Source: an uncultured Bacteroidaceae bacterium (GTDB taxonomy: Bacteria; Bacteroidota; Bacteroidia; Bacteroidales; Bacteroidaceae). From it: DNA of 38,204 bases. Both the position numbers and the translations under genes were made by a program. The notes beneath the pieces were generated by a model. It was not told the origin of the DNA, did no database searches, and saw only the letters and a program-made list of their open reading frames with translations. The stretch covers positions 1 through 38,204 of the forward strand of contig CAJOLW010000042.1 in assembly GCA_905235525.1 (NCBI GenBank), given 5' to 3'. This document shows, in pieces, positions 24,628 to 34,344 of the stretch. Positions within the stretch are counted from its first letter, which is position 1. Each line of letters starts with the position of its first letter.

Positions 24628-25959
24628 ATGAATAAAAAAACTTTTATTGCGTGTTTATCCGTATTGTATGCTTCGTTGGGTTATGCTCAGAATGAGGCAG
24701 TCATGGTTGAGGACAGTGTTCAGTCTGACGCCTTTGATATGCCAGAAGGGATGTTGATTAGTGAGGAAGAGTTGATGAATGAATCATCCAATATCAATAC
24801 TTTATCAGAGGGGACGGGGACGAGCCGTGTGCTTTCATACAATGATTCAGTGCTTGTGAGTAGGCTTTCTCGCATTCCGACCACAATAGAGATGCCCCTC
24901 AACGATGTCACCCGCAAGTTTATTGACACTTATAGCACTCGCATGAAGGGTTCAGTTGCTATTATGCTTGGTTCAGCCAATTTCTATAATCCAATTTTTG
25001 AAGAGGCGTTAGAGCGTTATGGACTCCCGTTGGAACTTCGCTATTTACCTGTGATAGAATCCGCCCTTCGTCCATCAGCCACATCAAGAGCAGGCGCAGC
25101 AGGTTTGTGGCAGTTTATGATTGCTACGGGCAAACGCTATGGTCTTGAGGTGAACACATTAGTGGATGAGCGTCGTGACCCGATCAAATCCAGCGAAGCC
25201 GCAGCGCATTATTTGAGTGACCTCTATGACATGTTTGGAGATTGGGGATTGGCCATTGCGGCATACAATTGTGGGGAGGGAAACGTACAAAAAGCCATCA
25301 CTCGTTCTGGAAATCAGGAAGGAGCCGACTTCTGGTCTATCTACAATAGGCTTCCTCGCGAAACTCGTGGCTATGTCCCAGCATTTATTGCTGCAACATA
25401 CATCATGAACTACTATTGCGAACATGGCATCGTTCCCCATGAAGCAACACTTCCTTTAGAGTCTGACACAGTACTGGTCAGCCGTGAGGTCAACTTTGCG
25501 CAAATAGCATCTAAATGCCATGTCACAGTAGATGAACTGCGAGCCATTAATCCCCAGTACCGTAAGGACATCGTTCCTGCAAATTATGCATTACGTTTGC
25601 CTGCAGGTTCTATAGAGGATTTCATTTTGTATGAAGATAGTATTTATGGTGGAAATGCAAAGGATGGAGTGTTGGTCTCTGGTGCTCGGCGACTGATTAC
25701 AGAAGATATAGAGAGTACCCCGGTAGAACAGACTCCTACAAGTACAACGAGAAACGTATATTCTAATAATAAGAAGTCGCGCTCAACCCGTTCATCACGT
25801 ACCCGTAAACAGCCGCAGACGCGGAATGTATCAGTGAAGAGCGGTGACACCTTATCATCTATTGCGAAGAAAAATGGCACCACTGTTGCGAAACTTCGTC
25901 AACTCAATGGTATCAAGGGTGACATGATTCGTCCGGGACAGAAAGTGCGAGTGAAGTGA
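24628..25959 (+). CDS. Membrane-bound lytic murein transglycosylase with LysM (MltD type)
   Basis: 443 residues from the ATG at 24628. The longer frame starting at 24565 overlaps the upstream gene and lacks a signal; this start gives MNKKTFIACLSVLYASLGYAQ. The SLT domain spans about 120-235: catalytic Glu144 in VIESALRPS, AGAAGLWQFM (155-164) and AAYNCGEGNV (211-220). Two LysM modules follow, a weak one (VNFAQIASKCHVTVDELRAINP) and a clear C-terminal one (SVKSGDTLSSIAKKNGTTVAKLRQLNG), joined by a Ser/Arg-rich linker. It cleaves peptidoglycan to form anhydro ends. Its place after parAB is a conserved Bacteroidota arrangement. Confidence 0.92.
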   Translation: MNKKTFIACLSVLYASLGYAQNEAVMVEDSVQSDAFDMPEGMLISEEELMNESSNINTLSEGTGTSRVLSYNDSVLVSRLSRIPTTIEMPLNDVTRKFIDTYSTRMKGSVAIMLGSANFYNPIFEEALERYGLPLELRYLPVIESALRPSATSRAGAAGLWQFMIATGKRYGLEVNTLVDERRDPIKSSEAAAHYLSDLYDMFGDWGLAIAAYNCGEGNVQKAITRSGNQEGADFWSIYNRLPRETRGYVPAFIAATYIMNYYCEHGIVPHEATLPLESDTVLVSREVNFAQIASKCHVTVDELRAINPQYRKDIVPANYALRLPAGSIEDFILYEDSIYGGNAKDGVLVSGARRLITEDIESTPVEQTPTSTTRNVYSNNKKSRSTRSSRTRKQPQTRNVSVKSGDTLSSIAKKNGTTVAKLRQLNGIKGDMIRPGQKVRVK

Positions 25960-26021
25960 TTCTCTACCATTAGTGTGTCCGTTTTTATGTATGGAGTATT
26001 AATGAAAAGAAAGGGAAACTT

Positions 26022-28265
26022 ATGGATGATGTGATTATGTCAAATACTGAGCAAGAGGAAAAACTGATCAATGATGAATTCCAGAAGTTGATAGATGCAT
26101 ATTTAGCAAGTCCGCATCGGAAGAAAGTTGACCTCATTACTAAGGCTTTCAATTTCGCCAAACATGCACATAAAGGAGTGCGTCGATTGTCTGGCGAACC
26201 ATACATTATGCATCCGATTTCGGTTGCCCAGATTGTTTGCATCGAGATAGGGCTTGGTTCCACCTCCATCTGTTCCGCACTCCTTCATGATGTGGTGGAA
26301 GACACCGACTATACAGTTGAAGACATCGGAAATATGTTTGGTCCTAAAATTGCTCAGATAGTTGATGGTTTGACCAAGATTTCAGGTGGTATTTTTGGTG
26401 ATCATGCATCTGCTCAGGCAGAGAACTTTAAGAAACTTCTTTTGACGATGAGTGATGATATTCGTGTCATACTCATTAAGATTGCAGACCGACTGCACAA
26501 TATGCGTACATTGGGCAGCCAGGCTGTGAACAAGCAATACAAGATAGCGGGTGAAACCTTATATATCTATGCGCCACTTGCAAACCGATTGGGATTGAAC
26601 TCAATCAAGACAGAACTGGAAGATTTGAGTTTCAGGTTTGAGCATCCAGATGAGTATGCTGAAATTGAGAAGAAGTTGCAAGCAACGAAGGCTGAGCGTG
26701 ATACGGTTTTTGATCAGTTTGCCAGCCCTATACGTGCTCAATTGGATAGCATGGAGCTTAATTATGAGATGAAGCAGCGTGTGAAGACACCATATTCAAT
26801 TTGGCGGAAAATGCAGGCGAAGCATATTCCATTTGAAGAGATTTATGATATTTTGGCTGCACGTATCATCTTTGACCCGCAGGATATTGATACAGAGTTG
26901 AATGATTGCTTCAATATTTACGTTAAACTGTGTAAGATATATACTTCTCACCCCGATCGGACCCGTGATTGGGTGAGTCATCCTAAGGCAAATGGTTATC
27001 AGGCGCTTCATGTCACTCTCATGTCTAAGCAGGGTGAATGGATTGAAGTGCAGATTCGTTCTCGTCGCATGGATGAAATCGCAGAGAAAGGTTTTGCAGC
27101 CCATTGGAAATACAAGGATGGGGACAAGACTGAAACATCTTCGGAGAGAGAGTTGGATAAATGGCTTGCCACCATCAAAGAGATTCTTGATGATCCACAA
27201 CCTGATGCGATGGATTTTTTGGATACGATCAAGTTGAACTTGTTTGCGTCAGAGATATTTGTCTTCACCCCTAAAGGTGATATCCGCACCATGCCGGCAG
27301 GCAGTACCACTCTTGACTTTGCCTTTAGCATCCATACATTTGTAGGAAGCCATTGTATTGGTGCAAAAGTGAACCACAAGTTGGTGCCGATTAGTTATAA
27401 GTTGAACAGTGGCGACCAAGTGGAGATTCTTACCTCAAAGTCAGTACATCCAACTCGTGAGTGGTTGAATATTGCGACCACTGCCAAAGCAACAACCAAG
27501 ATATTGTCCATTCTTCGCAAGGAAGAACGTGAACTGCGGAAAAAGGGAGAACAAGACTTGGATGATTTCCTTGGTAAAAATGACATTATCAGAGACTCCT
27601 TGATTGTTGACAAGTTGTGTAAATTGCATGCTCTGTCGAAACCTGATGCATTGTACGTTGCGATAGGCGAGGGAAAGATAAAATTGGGACGTGCCGACCT
27701 TGATGTGCTGAAGGGAAAACCTGAATCAGGAGGGTGGAAAAAAATCTTCTCTTTTGGTAAGAAAACGGCCAAACAACTTGCCAAGAAAAGGAGTGTCGTA
27801 GGTCCTGACTTCGATAGGAAGCAAACGCTCTCTCTGACAGAAGAAACAGTTCAAAATGATTATACGCTTTGTGATTGTTGCAAGCCCATTCCCGGTGATG
27901 TGGTCATGGGGTATATTGACGATGACAAGCATATCATCATCCATAAGTTGCAATGTCCTCAGGCGGAGAAGTTAAAAGCCAACCATGGCAATCGGGTTTT
28001 GGCAGCAAAATGGGAAATGAGCAGAATGTCATTATTCCCAGTCTCTATTTATGTAAAAGGTTTTGATAAATTGGGACTTTTGCATGAGATGACTCAAGTG
28101 ATTTCCCAACTTCACGGAGTCAATATCCGCAAACTTGAAGTGGAGTGTGATAATGGCATATTTGAATGCACTGTGCAAATGTATGTGCATGACACCAAAG
28201 AGGCAGATGAGATTATAGAGGGTCTTCGTGACATTCAAGATGTAAAGGAAGCATCTCGTATTTGA
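26022..28265 (+). CDS. Bifunctional (p)ppGpp synthetase/hydrolase (RelA/SpoT family)
   Basis: 747 residues. The hydrolase HD domain has His64 (IMHPISVA) and His89-Asp90 (LLHDVVEDTDY). The synthetase domain contains YSIWRKM, FEEIYDILAARIIF and HPKANGYQALHVTL. A TGS domain follows (FVFTPKGDIRTMPAGSTTLDFAFSIH), then a conserved Cys-rich segment (CDCCKPIPGD) and a C-terminal ACT domain from about 675. Both catalytic halves look intact, so this is the long Rel-type stringent-response enzyme. AAAGGG stands six bases before the ATG at 26022; the ATG at 26037 is an alternative. It follows the transglycosylase by 62 bp with no visible promoter. Confidence 0.95.
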   Translation: MDDVIMSNTEQEEKLINDEFQKLIDAYLASPHRKKVDLITKAFNFAKHAHKGVRRLSGEPYIMHPISVAQIVCIEIGLGSTSICSALLHDVVEDTDYTVEDIGNMFGPKIAQIVDGLTKISGGIFGDHASAQAENFKKLLLTMSDDIRVILIKIADRLHNMRTLGSQAVNKQYKIAGETLYIYAPLANRLGLNSIKTELEDLSFRFEHPDEYAEIEKKLQATKAERDTVFDQFASPIRAQLDSMELNYEMKQRVKTPYSIWRKMQAKHIPFEEIYDILAARIIFDPQDIDTELNDCFNIYVKLCKIYTSHPDRTRDWVSHPKANGYQALHVTLMSKQGEWIEVQIRSRRMDEIAEKGFAAHWKYKDGDKTETSSERELDKWLATIKEILDDPQPDAMDFLDTIKLNLFASEIFVFTPKGDIRTMPAGSTTLDFAFSIHTFVGSHCIGAKVNHKLVPISYKLNSGDQVEILTSKSVHPTREWLNIATTAKATTKILSILRKEERELRKKGEQDLDDFLGKNDIIRDSLIVDKLCKLHALSKPDALYVAIGEGKIKLGRADLDVLKGKPESGGWKKIFSFGKKTAKQLAKKRSVVGPDFDRKQTLSLTEETVQNDYTLCDCCKPIPGDVVMGYIDDDKHIIIHKLQCPQAEKLKANHGNRVLAAKWEMSRMSLFPVSIYVKGFDKLGLLHEMTQVISQLHGVNIRKLEVECDNGIFECTVQMYVHDTKEADEIIEGLRDIQDVKEASRI

Positions 28266-28310
28266 CACAAACAAAACAATATAGAATATAGAATGAGGAA
28301 AGACAATAAT

Positions 28311-29372
28311 ATGAATAGGAAATACGTTATAATGTTGGGGTTGGTGTTCACCCTGAACGGTTTTGCACAGAGAATATCATTTGACAAGACCGTTGTGAAT
28401 GCTGGTTCCACCATTTGGAAGAAACCTGTGACAGCCGTGTTTAAATTCACAAACAAGGATAAGACCCCGTTGTTGATTCGGGATGTTGACGCTGGTTGTG
28501 GATGCCTGACTCCCAAATGGACAAGAGATCCACTGTTGAAGGGGGATGATGGTGAGATTAGCATCACTTATGATGCCATGATGTTAGGACATTTCGACAG
28601 ATACATAGATGTTTATACCAATGCTGACGAAAAGCCTGTGCGCATTCGGATGAAGGCGTTGGTGAACAATGGGGAGAAACAGACTTTGGAAGAGTTGTAT
28701 CCTTATAGTATTGATGAAATCTTGTTGAGCACCAACAATGTGGAATTTATGGATGTGAGTGCAGGTGATTCAGCCAAGGCTGAAATAGAGATATTGAATA
28801 ATGGTTCAACCGTGTATACGCCAATGCTGATGCATTTGCCGTCTTACATCACCGCAGAGTATAATCCCGAGATGATTGCGCGTGGCCGTCGTGGAAAGAT
28901 AGAGTTGACGCTGCATAGTGACAAGTTGCAGGACTTGGGATTGAATCAAACCAGTATCTATCTGGCACGATTCTCTGGTGATAAGGTTGGCTCAAACAAC
29001 GAAATAGCAGTGTCTGCAGTTCTTTTGCCTGATTTGCATTTTGCGGAGGAGTTTGTGAAAAAACCCAAATTCCAGATATCCACCACGGAACTGAATATCG
29101 GTAAGTTGGGAAAGAAAACGAAACTGACGGGACAGGTTAAGTTGAGCAATAAAGGTAATGGCGTTTTGAAACTGAATAAGATACAGGCTTTCAATCAGGC
29201 AATCACTGTCTCATTGCCAAAGACGGAATTGCAGCCTGGCGAAGAGGTGAAGATGAATGTCACAGTTGATGCGAGATTTTTGGGCATGTCAAAGGCGCAG
29301 CCACGTGTGCTGATTATCACCAATGACACAAACAAACCGAAGGAAGTGGTAAATGTGCATTTTGAGAAATAA
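28311..29372 (+). CDS. Secreted DUF1573 protein
   Basis: 353 residues from the ATG at 28311, which opens a signal peptide (MNRKYVIMLGLVFTLNGFAQ); an in-frame ATG at 28293 would add six polar residues. The first domain is DUF1573: ISFDKTVVNAGSTIWKKPVTAVFKFTNKD, then the family's VDAGCGCLTP cysteine motif and GEISITYDA. Two further Ig-like beta domains follow. The family is abundant in Bacteroidota envelopes and resembles ASPM-SPD-2-Hydin type Ig folds. Role unknown. It lies between relA and meaB, with a 53-bp gap on the meaB side and no clear promoter of its own. Confidence 0.85.
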   Translation: MNRKYVIMLGLVFTLNGFAQRISFDKTVVNAGSTIWKKPVTAVFKFTNKDKTPLLIRDVDAGCGCLTPKWTRDPLLKGDDGEISITYDAMMLGHFDRYIDVYTNADEKPVRIRMKALVNNGEKQTLEELYPYSIDEILLSTNNVEFMDVSAGDSAKAEIEILNNGSTVYTPMLMHLPSYITAEYNPEMIARGRRGKIELTLHSDKLQDLGLNQTSIYLARFSGDKVGSNNEIAVSAVLLPDLHFAEEFVKKPKFQISTTELNIGKLGKKTKLTGQVKLSNKGNGVLKLNKIQAFNQAITVSLPKTELQPGEEVKMNVTVDARFLGMSKAQPRVLIITNDTNKPKEVVNVHFEK

Positions 29373-29425
29373 ATCTTCTGTCTGTTGAAGTTTTTCAAGA
29401 GCACAAGACAAGAAGGAACAACGAT

Positions 29426-30526
29426 ATGGAACATCCAGAGAACAGTGCTGAATATGCAGGCTTGCAGGTGAATGCAGGTGTGGCGCAGCCATCCATTGTG
29501 AATCCCTATCTGAAACAGATGAGGAAGAAGAGGCAGAAGTTATATACTCCTGCTGAGTATGTTGATGGCATTCTGAAAGGGAACGTGAGTATGTTGAGTC
29601 AGGCTGTCACTCTGATAGAGAGCGTTCTGCCCGAACATCAGGCGATTGCTCAGGAGGTCATTGAGAAGTGTCTGCCTTATTCTGGCAACTCGGTGAGAAT
29701 CGGCATCAGTGGTGTGCCTGGAGCCGGTAAGTCCACCAGCATTGATGCTTTTGGTGTACATCTTTTGGAAAATTATGGCGGTAAATTGGCAGTGCTTGCC
29801 ATTGACCCTTCATCCGAGAAGACCAAAGGAAGCATATTGGGTGATAAGACTCGTATGGAAAAATTGGCAGTTCATCCCAAATCCTTCATTCGTCCCAGTC
29901 CGACAGCAGGGAGTTTAGGTGGTGTTGCCCGTAAGACGCGTGAAACGATCATCTTGTGCGAGGCAGCAGGCTATGACAATATTTTTGTGGAGACTGTAGG
30001 CGTGGGACAGAGCGAAACAGCATGCCATTCCATGGTGGACTATTTCCTCTTGATTCAGTTGGCTGGTACGGGTGATGAACTTCAAGGCATCAAACGTGGC
30101 ATTATGGAAATCGCTGACGGTATCGTGATCAACAAGGCTGATGGCAATAATGTGGATAAGGCAGAGTTGGCGGCATCCCACTTTCGGAATGCCTTACATC
30201 TTTTCCCTGTTCCCGACAGTGGCATCGTGCCAGAAGTGATGTGCTATTCTGGTTTCTATGAATTGAACATAGACAAAGTGTTGAAGATGATATTTGACTA
30301 CATTGGCAAGGTGAAGGAAAGCGGTTACTTCCAGTATCGCCGTAATGAACAGTCTAAGTATTGGATGTACGAAAGCATCAATGAACACCTGAAGAACAGT
30401 TTCTACTATAATCCTTCCGTCAAGAGCATGATTACAGAGATGGAAAAGGAGGTTTTGGGTGGACAAATCACCTCGTTTGTGGCGGCAAAGAAACTTTTAG
30501 ATACTTATTATGAAACACTTAAGTAG
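29426..30526 (+). CDS. meaB: Methylmalonyl-CoA mutase-associated GTPase MeaB (ArgK family)
   Basis: 366 residues, a G3E P-loop GTPase that loads and protects the adenosylcobalamin enzyme methylmalonyl-CoA mutase in propionate/succinate metabolism. P-loop GVPGAGKST, then LAIDPSSEKTKGSILGDKTRM (the switch segment), ETVGVGQSE (switch II) and VINKADG (base recognition) are all intact. The N-terminal helical extension and C-terminal dimerisation arm are present. The mutase genes are not in this window. porQ starts 17 bp before its stop, the first link in a chain of overlapping genes. Confidence 0.94.
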   Translation: MEHPENSAEYAGLQVNAGVAQPSIVNPYLKQMRKKRQKLYTPAEYVDGILKGNVSMLSQAVTLIESVLPEHQAIAQEVIEKCLPYSGNSVRIGISGVPGAGKSTSIDAFGVHLLENYGGKLAVLAIDPSSEKTKGSILGDKTRMEKLAVHPKSFIRPSPTAGSLGGVARKTRETIILCEAAGYDNIFVETVGVGQSETACHSMVDYFLLIQLAGTGDELQGIKRGIMEIADGIVINKADGNNVDKAELAASHFRNALHLFPVPDSGIVPEVMCYSGFYELNIDKVLKMIFDYIGKVKESGYFQYRRNEQSKYWMYESINEHLKNSFYYNPSVKSMITEMEKEVLGGQITSFVAAKKLLDTYYETLK

Positions 30527-31460
30527 ATATGTTCTCTGTATGGCACTCCTTGCCTGTGCTGCCATTATGTGGGCACAGGAGGGAAAGACGGGATATCAGT
30601 TTCTGAATGTCCCGATGAGTGCGCATTCGGGGGCATTGGGTGGCGCCAACATCAGCATTGTGGAAGATGATGCAAGTATGATGTGGACGAATGCCGCCAT
30701 GTTGACGAATGTTTCAGATAATAGTATTCTGCTTGGATATAACTCCTACATTCGTTCCAGTTACTTGCTGTCGGCAGGTTACACGAAGGCGATAGGGGAG
30801 AGAGGCACGTGGGCAATCGGCGCACAGATATTGAATTATGGAAAGATGGACGAAACAGATGAACAAGGCACTGTGATGGGTTCCTTCTCTGCCAAGGACA
30901 TGAATTTCCAAACCTCCTATTCCTATCTGTTGAGTGACTATTGGAGTGGTGCCATCACTGCTAAAGTCTTGTTGAGCAACTATGCCGAATATTCCAGCAC
31001 GGCCATTGGTGCTGATTTGGCGCTGAACTATTTTGATGAGGCACATGGCTTCTCATTCTCGATGGTGGGACGTAATTTGGGTGGACAAATCAAGTCGCTC
31101 TACGACGATGGTAGCAAAGAAACCCTTCCTTTCGATTTGGCTTTCGGCTTGAGCAAAGATTTTGCAAATGCTCCGCTTCGTGTGTCGTTGACAGCCGACG
31201 ATGTGACCCATTGGGATGATGTGAAGTTCATCCAGCATTTTGTGTTGGGTGCCGATATATTGCCTTCTAAGAATACATGGATAGCACTGGGTTACAATTT
31301 CCGTCGTGCACATGAGATGAAAGTGGCAGACAAGAGTCATTGGGCAGGTTTCAGCATCGGTGCAGGACTCAACGTAAAAAAATTCAAGGTGGGAGTCGCT
31401 TACGGAAAGTACCATATAGCAGCCTCCTCCTTATTGATAAATGCAAGTTTCTCGTTATGA
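30510..31460 (+). CDS. porQ: Type IX secretion system protein PorQ
   Basis: 316 residues with a signal peptide ([23 protein letters not shown]). The mature part begins [41 protein letters not shown], the conserved N-terminus of the PorV/PorQ FadL-like barrel family, and ends in a terminal strand LLINASFSL. PorQ is an outer-membrane component of the machinery that attaches type IX cargo to the surface. It overlaps meaB by 17 bp, and its TGA overlaps the cmk ATG (ATGA). The porQ-cmk neighbourhood is common in the Bacteroidales, to my recollection. Confidence 0.88.
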   Translation: MKHLSRYVLCMALLACAAIMWAQEGKTGYQFLNVPMSAHSGALGGANISIVEDDASMMWTNAAMLTNVSDNSILLGYNSYIRSSYLLSAGYTKAIGERGTWAIGAQILNYGKMDETDEQGTVMGSFSAKDMNFQTSYSYLLSDYWSGAITAKVLLSNYAEYSSTAIGADLALNYFDEAHGFSFSMVGRNLGGQIKSLYDDGSKETLPFDLAFGLSKDFANAPLRVSLTADDVTHWDDVKFIQHFVLGADILPSKNTWIALGYNFRRAHEMKVADKSHWAGFSIGAGLNVKKFKVGVAYGKYHIAASSLLINASFSL

Positions 31461-32173
31461 AGAAGATTATTATAGCAATAGACGGCCATTCCAGTTGTGG
31501 CAAGAGTACGATGGCCAAGCAGTTGGCAAAAGAGATAGGCTATGTTTATGTTGACACAGGTGCCATGTATCGTGCTGTGACACTCTATGCGATGCGCAAT
31601 GGCATGTATCCTGATGAGGGCATTAAAGAAGAAGCACTGAAGGCGGCTGTCGATGCAGGAAAAATACAGATTAGTTTCAAGTTCAATGCAGAGACAGGGC
31701 GCCCCGACACCTACCTCAATGGTGAGAAGGTGGAAGATGAAATTCGTCAGATGGATGTGAGCAATCGTGTGAGTCCCATAGCAGCGTTGCCGTTCGTGCG
31801 TGCCTTACTGACCGAACAACAGCAGGCGATGGGCAAGGAGAAAGGCATTGTGATGGATGGCAGAGATATCGGAACTGCCGTTTTTCCTCAGGCAGAACTG
31901 AAAGTGTTTGTCACTGCATCGGCGAGAGTTCGTGCGCAGCGTCGTTTCGATGAATTGATGGGAAAGGCCCAAACGCAGGCGGAGCGAGATGCATTGAACT
32001 ACGATGAGATACTGAAAAATGTAGAAGAACGTGACTACATCGATTCCCATCGTGAGGTCGCACCACTTCGTCAGGCAGAAGACGCCATTGTGCTCGACAA
32101 CTCCCAACTGACTCGTGAGGAGCAGAGTGCTTGGCTGTTAGAAAGATATAAAGAAACTGTAGCGAAATGCTGA
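31457..32173 (+). CDS. cmk: Cytidylate kinase
   Basis: 238 residues from the ATG at 31457; the longer open frame from 31340 lies inside porQ and is not used. P-loop GHSSCGKST is at 9-17, [14 protein letters not shown] is the CMP-binding region, [11 protein letters not shown] is the conserved mid-protein motif, and the lid and Arg-rich segment follow ([14 protein letters not shown]). It phosphorylates CMP and dCMP. It overlaps porQ by 4 bp and ispH by 7 bp. Confidence 0.95.
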   Translation: MKKIIIAIDGHSSCGKSTMAKQLAKEIGYVYVDTGAMYRAVTLYAMRNGMYPDEGIKEEALKAAVDAGKIQISFKFNAETGRPDTYLNGEKVEDEIRQMDVSNRVSPIAALPFVRALLTEQQQAMGKEKGIVMDGRDIGTAVFPQAELKVFVTASARVRAQRRFDELMGKAQTQAERDALNYDEILKNVEERDYIDSHREVAPLRQAEDAIVLDNSQLTREEQSAWLLERYKETVAKC

Positions 32174-33018
32174 TTGAGATTGATGAAGGGTCGGGCTTCT
32201 GCTTTGGTGTTACGACAGCCATCAAGAAAGCAGAAGAGGAATTGGCAAAGAGTGATTCGCTCTATTGCTTGGGCGACATCGTGCATAACGGACGAGAAGT
32301 GGAGCGGTTGAAGAAGATGGGGCTGACCACCGTAGAGCATTCCGACCTCAACTCTCTGCACGACACCAAGATGTTGCTCCGTGCTCATGGCGAACCACCC
32401 CAGACCTACTTGAAGGCAGAGCGGCAGAACATCAGACTGATAGATGCCACGTGCCCTGTGGTGCTGAATCTTCAGAAGCGCATCAAGAAAGCATACGAAG
32501 AAGGGGGACAGATTGTCATTTACGGCAAGAACGGACATGCAGAAGTGGTGGGTCTTGTGGGGCAGACCGAAGGAACTGCCATCGTTATAGAGAATCTGGA
32601 TGATGCTAAAAAATTGGACTTGAGCCATGATATCCAACTCTTCTCGCAGACAACAAAATCACTGGAAGGTTTTCGCGAGATCGTCAGTTATATAGAGTCA
32701 AACATGCAGGAAGGAGCCCATTTCCACTATTTCGATACCATTTGTCGACAGGTGGCAAACCGTATTCCCAACATTGTGGAATTTGCCTCCAAACATGATG
32801 TCATTCTCTTTGTATGTGGCAAGAAGAGTTCCAACGGAAAAGTCCTCTACAACCAGTGTCTGTCCGTTAATCCCCGCACCTACATGATAGATGACCCGTC
32901 AGAAATCGATTTCAGTTGGTTCGAAGGAATCGAATCTGTAGGTATTTGCGGAGCCACCAGTACTCCGAAATGGCTGATGGAAGAATGTAAAAAGAGAATA
33001 GAAGATGAGCAAACTTGA
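32167..33018 (+). CDS. ispH: 4-hydroxy-3-methylbut-2-enyl diphosphate reductase
   Basis: 283 residues, the [4Fe-4S] enzyme that completes the MEP isoprenoid pathway by forming IPP and DMAPP. The three cluster cysteines are Cys12 (GFCFGV), Cys96 (DATCPVV) and Cys193 ([10 protein letters not shown]). Active-site His40 (IVHN), His74 (RAHG), His124 and Glu126 (GHAEV) and the QTT motif are present. The ATG at 32167 lies 7 bp inside cmk, and the next gene starts 14 bp before its stop. Confidence 0.96.
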   Translation: MLIEIDEGSGFCFGVTTAIKKAEEELAKSDSLYCLGDIVHNGREVERLKKMGLTTVEHSDLNSLHDTKMLLRAHGEPPQTYLKAERQNIRLIDATCPVVLNLQKRIKKAYEEGGQIVIYGKNGHAEVVGLVGQTEGTAIVIENLDDAKKLDLSHDIQLFSQTTKSLEGFREIVSYIESNMQEGAHFHYFDTICRQVANRIPNIVEFASKHDVILFVCGKKSSNGKVLYNQCLSVNPRTYMIDDPSEIDFSWFEGIESVGICGATSTPKWLMEECKKRIEDEQT

Positions 33019-33418
33019 CTACGAAATCATAGAGTTGCCAAAGATTGTTGACCCGCGTGGCAATCTAACCGTGGCAGAACAGATGAAGAATGTGCCCTTC
33101 AACATCAAGCGGGTCTATTGGACCTACGATGTGCCTGGTGGTGAAAGTCGAGGGGGACATGCTCACAAGAATCTCTATCAACTCGTCGTTGCCATGAGTG
33201 GCAGTTTTACTGTTACGCTCGACAATGGCACCGATAGGGAGACCGTCTTGCTCAACCATCCTTGGCAAGGGTTGCTCATCAAACCTGGCATGTGGCGTAC
33301 ATTGGACGATTTCTCCAGTGGAGCCGTGTGTATGGTCTTGGCTTCTGAACTTTATGATGAAGAAGATTACATATACGATTACGATGAGTTCTTAAACTAT
33401 AAGAAATGTTCGAGATAA
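33005..33418 (+). CDS. FdtA/QdtA-like sugar 3,4-ketoisomerase (cupin)
   Basis: 137 residues, a single small cupin. IVDPRGNLTVAEQ at the start and GGESRGGHAHKNLYQ (His52, His54) match the WxcM/FdtA family, whose paired His residues are catalytic in dTDP-4-keto-6-deoxyglucose 3,4-ketoisomerases. GTFTVTLD-like and KPGMWRTLDDFS segments complete the barrel. It would supply a 3-keto sugar for the DegT aminotransferase two genes downstream, with the acyltransferase between them, to make a 3-acylamino-3,6-dideoxyhexose. No dTDP-sugar synthesis genes (rmlA/B type) are in the window. It overlaps both neighbours (14 and 13 bp). Confidence 0.82.
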   Translation: MSKLDYEIIELPKIVDPRGNLTVAEQMKNVPFNIKRVYWTYDVPGGESRGGHAHKNLYQLVVAMSGSFTVTLDNGTDRETVLLNHPWQGLLIKPGMWRTLDDFSSGAVCMVLASELYDEEDYIYDYDEFLNYKKCSR

Positions 33419-34344
33419 GAAGATACACCCCTGCTGACAAATCGCTTTGGGACAAGTATGTGGCGAAGGCACGCAATGCAACATTCCTCTTCCTCCGCGC
33501 CTATATGGACTACCATAGCGACCGTTTCGAAGACCATTCGCTCATGTTCTTCGTGGGGAATCATCTGCACTCCATTCTGCCTGCCAATATTGTGGACACC
33601 ACTCTCTACTCCCATCAGGGCTTGACCTACGGTGGGTTGCTCATGGATGTCGATGTCACGGCAGCAGATGTCATCCAGTTGTTTGAGGAATTCAACCAAT
33701 ACCTGCGTCAAAATGGCATCTGCAAAGTAGTTTATAAACCCGTTCCGTGGGTCTATCACCAGTTGCCCTCCGAAGAGGATTTGTACCCCTTATTCTGGAT
33801 TTGCAAGGCGCGCCTTGTCACCCGGGACATCGGCACAACCATCTTCATGCAGCAGCATCTCCGTTGGCGCAAAGATCGCAGACGACGTTTGCGTCGGGCA
33901 CAAGAGGCTGGGGTAGAGGTAGTGCGTACTGACAACTTCGCTCCTTTTTGGCAAATACTTGAAGAGAATCTGATGAACCGCCATCAAGTGCATCCCGTCC
34001 ATACGCTCGATGAAATCCGACTGCTCCATGCTCGCTTTCCCCGGAACATCATCCAGTACAATGCACTGCTCAATGGTCAGGTCATTGCGGGCATGACATT
34101 CTATCTGACACCACAGGTGCTGCATGGTCAGTATTGCTCCTCCAACGATGTAGGCAAGGAATACGGTGCCGTCGATGCCATCCACGACTATGTGATGCAT
34201 CATGATTTTCCCGACATTCCCTATATGGATTTCGGACGCTCCACCGAGGGTGACGGCTCCATCCTCAACGAAGGTTTGGTGGCACAGAAAGAAGGTTTCG
34301 GTGGACGCACCATCTGTTATGACACTTATGAGTGGGACGTATGA
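33406..34344 (+). CDS. GNAT/FemAB-like acyltransferase
   Basis: 312 residues. An N-terminal half with [20 protein letters not shown] and TYGGLLMD, a basic bridge ([20 protein letters not shown]) and a C-terminal half ending [24 protein letters not shown] fit the double-GNAT fold of FemAB/BioF2-like transferases. In context it is a likely N-acyltransferase for the amino sugar made by its neighbours, though FemAB relatives that act on peptidoglycan or lipids are possible. It overlaps the cupin gene by 13 bp and the aminotransferase by ATGA. Confidence 0.7.
   Translation: MFEIRRYTPADKSLWDKYVAKARNATFLFLRAYMDYHSDRFEDHSLMFFVGNHLHSILPANIVDTTLYSHQGLTYGGLLMDVDVTAADVIQLFEEFNQYLRQNGICKVVYKPVPWVYHQLPSEEDLYPLFWICKARLVTRDIGTTIFMQQHLRWRKDRRRRLRRAQEAGVEVVRTDNFAPFWQILEENLMNRHQVHPVHTLDEIRLLHARFPRNIIQYNALLNGQVIAGMTFYLTPQVLHGQYCSSNDVGKEYGAVDAIHDYVMHHDFPDIPYMDFGRSTEGDGSILNEGLVAQKEGFGGRTICYDTYEWDV

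Noticed and set aside
31340-31456. Longer start of cmk
   Set aside because: It lies inside porQ in another frame; the ATG at 31457 begins exactly before the P-loop strand.
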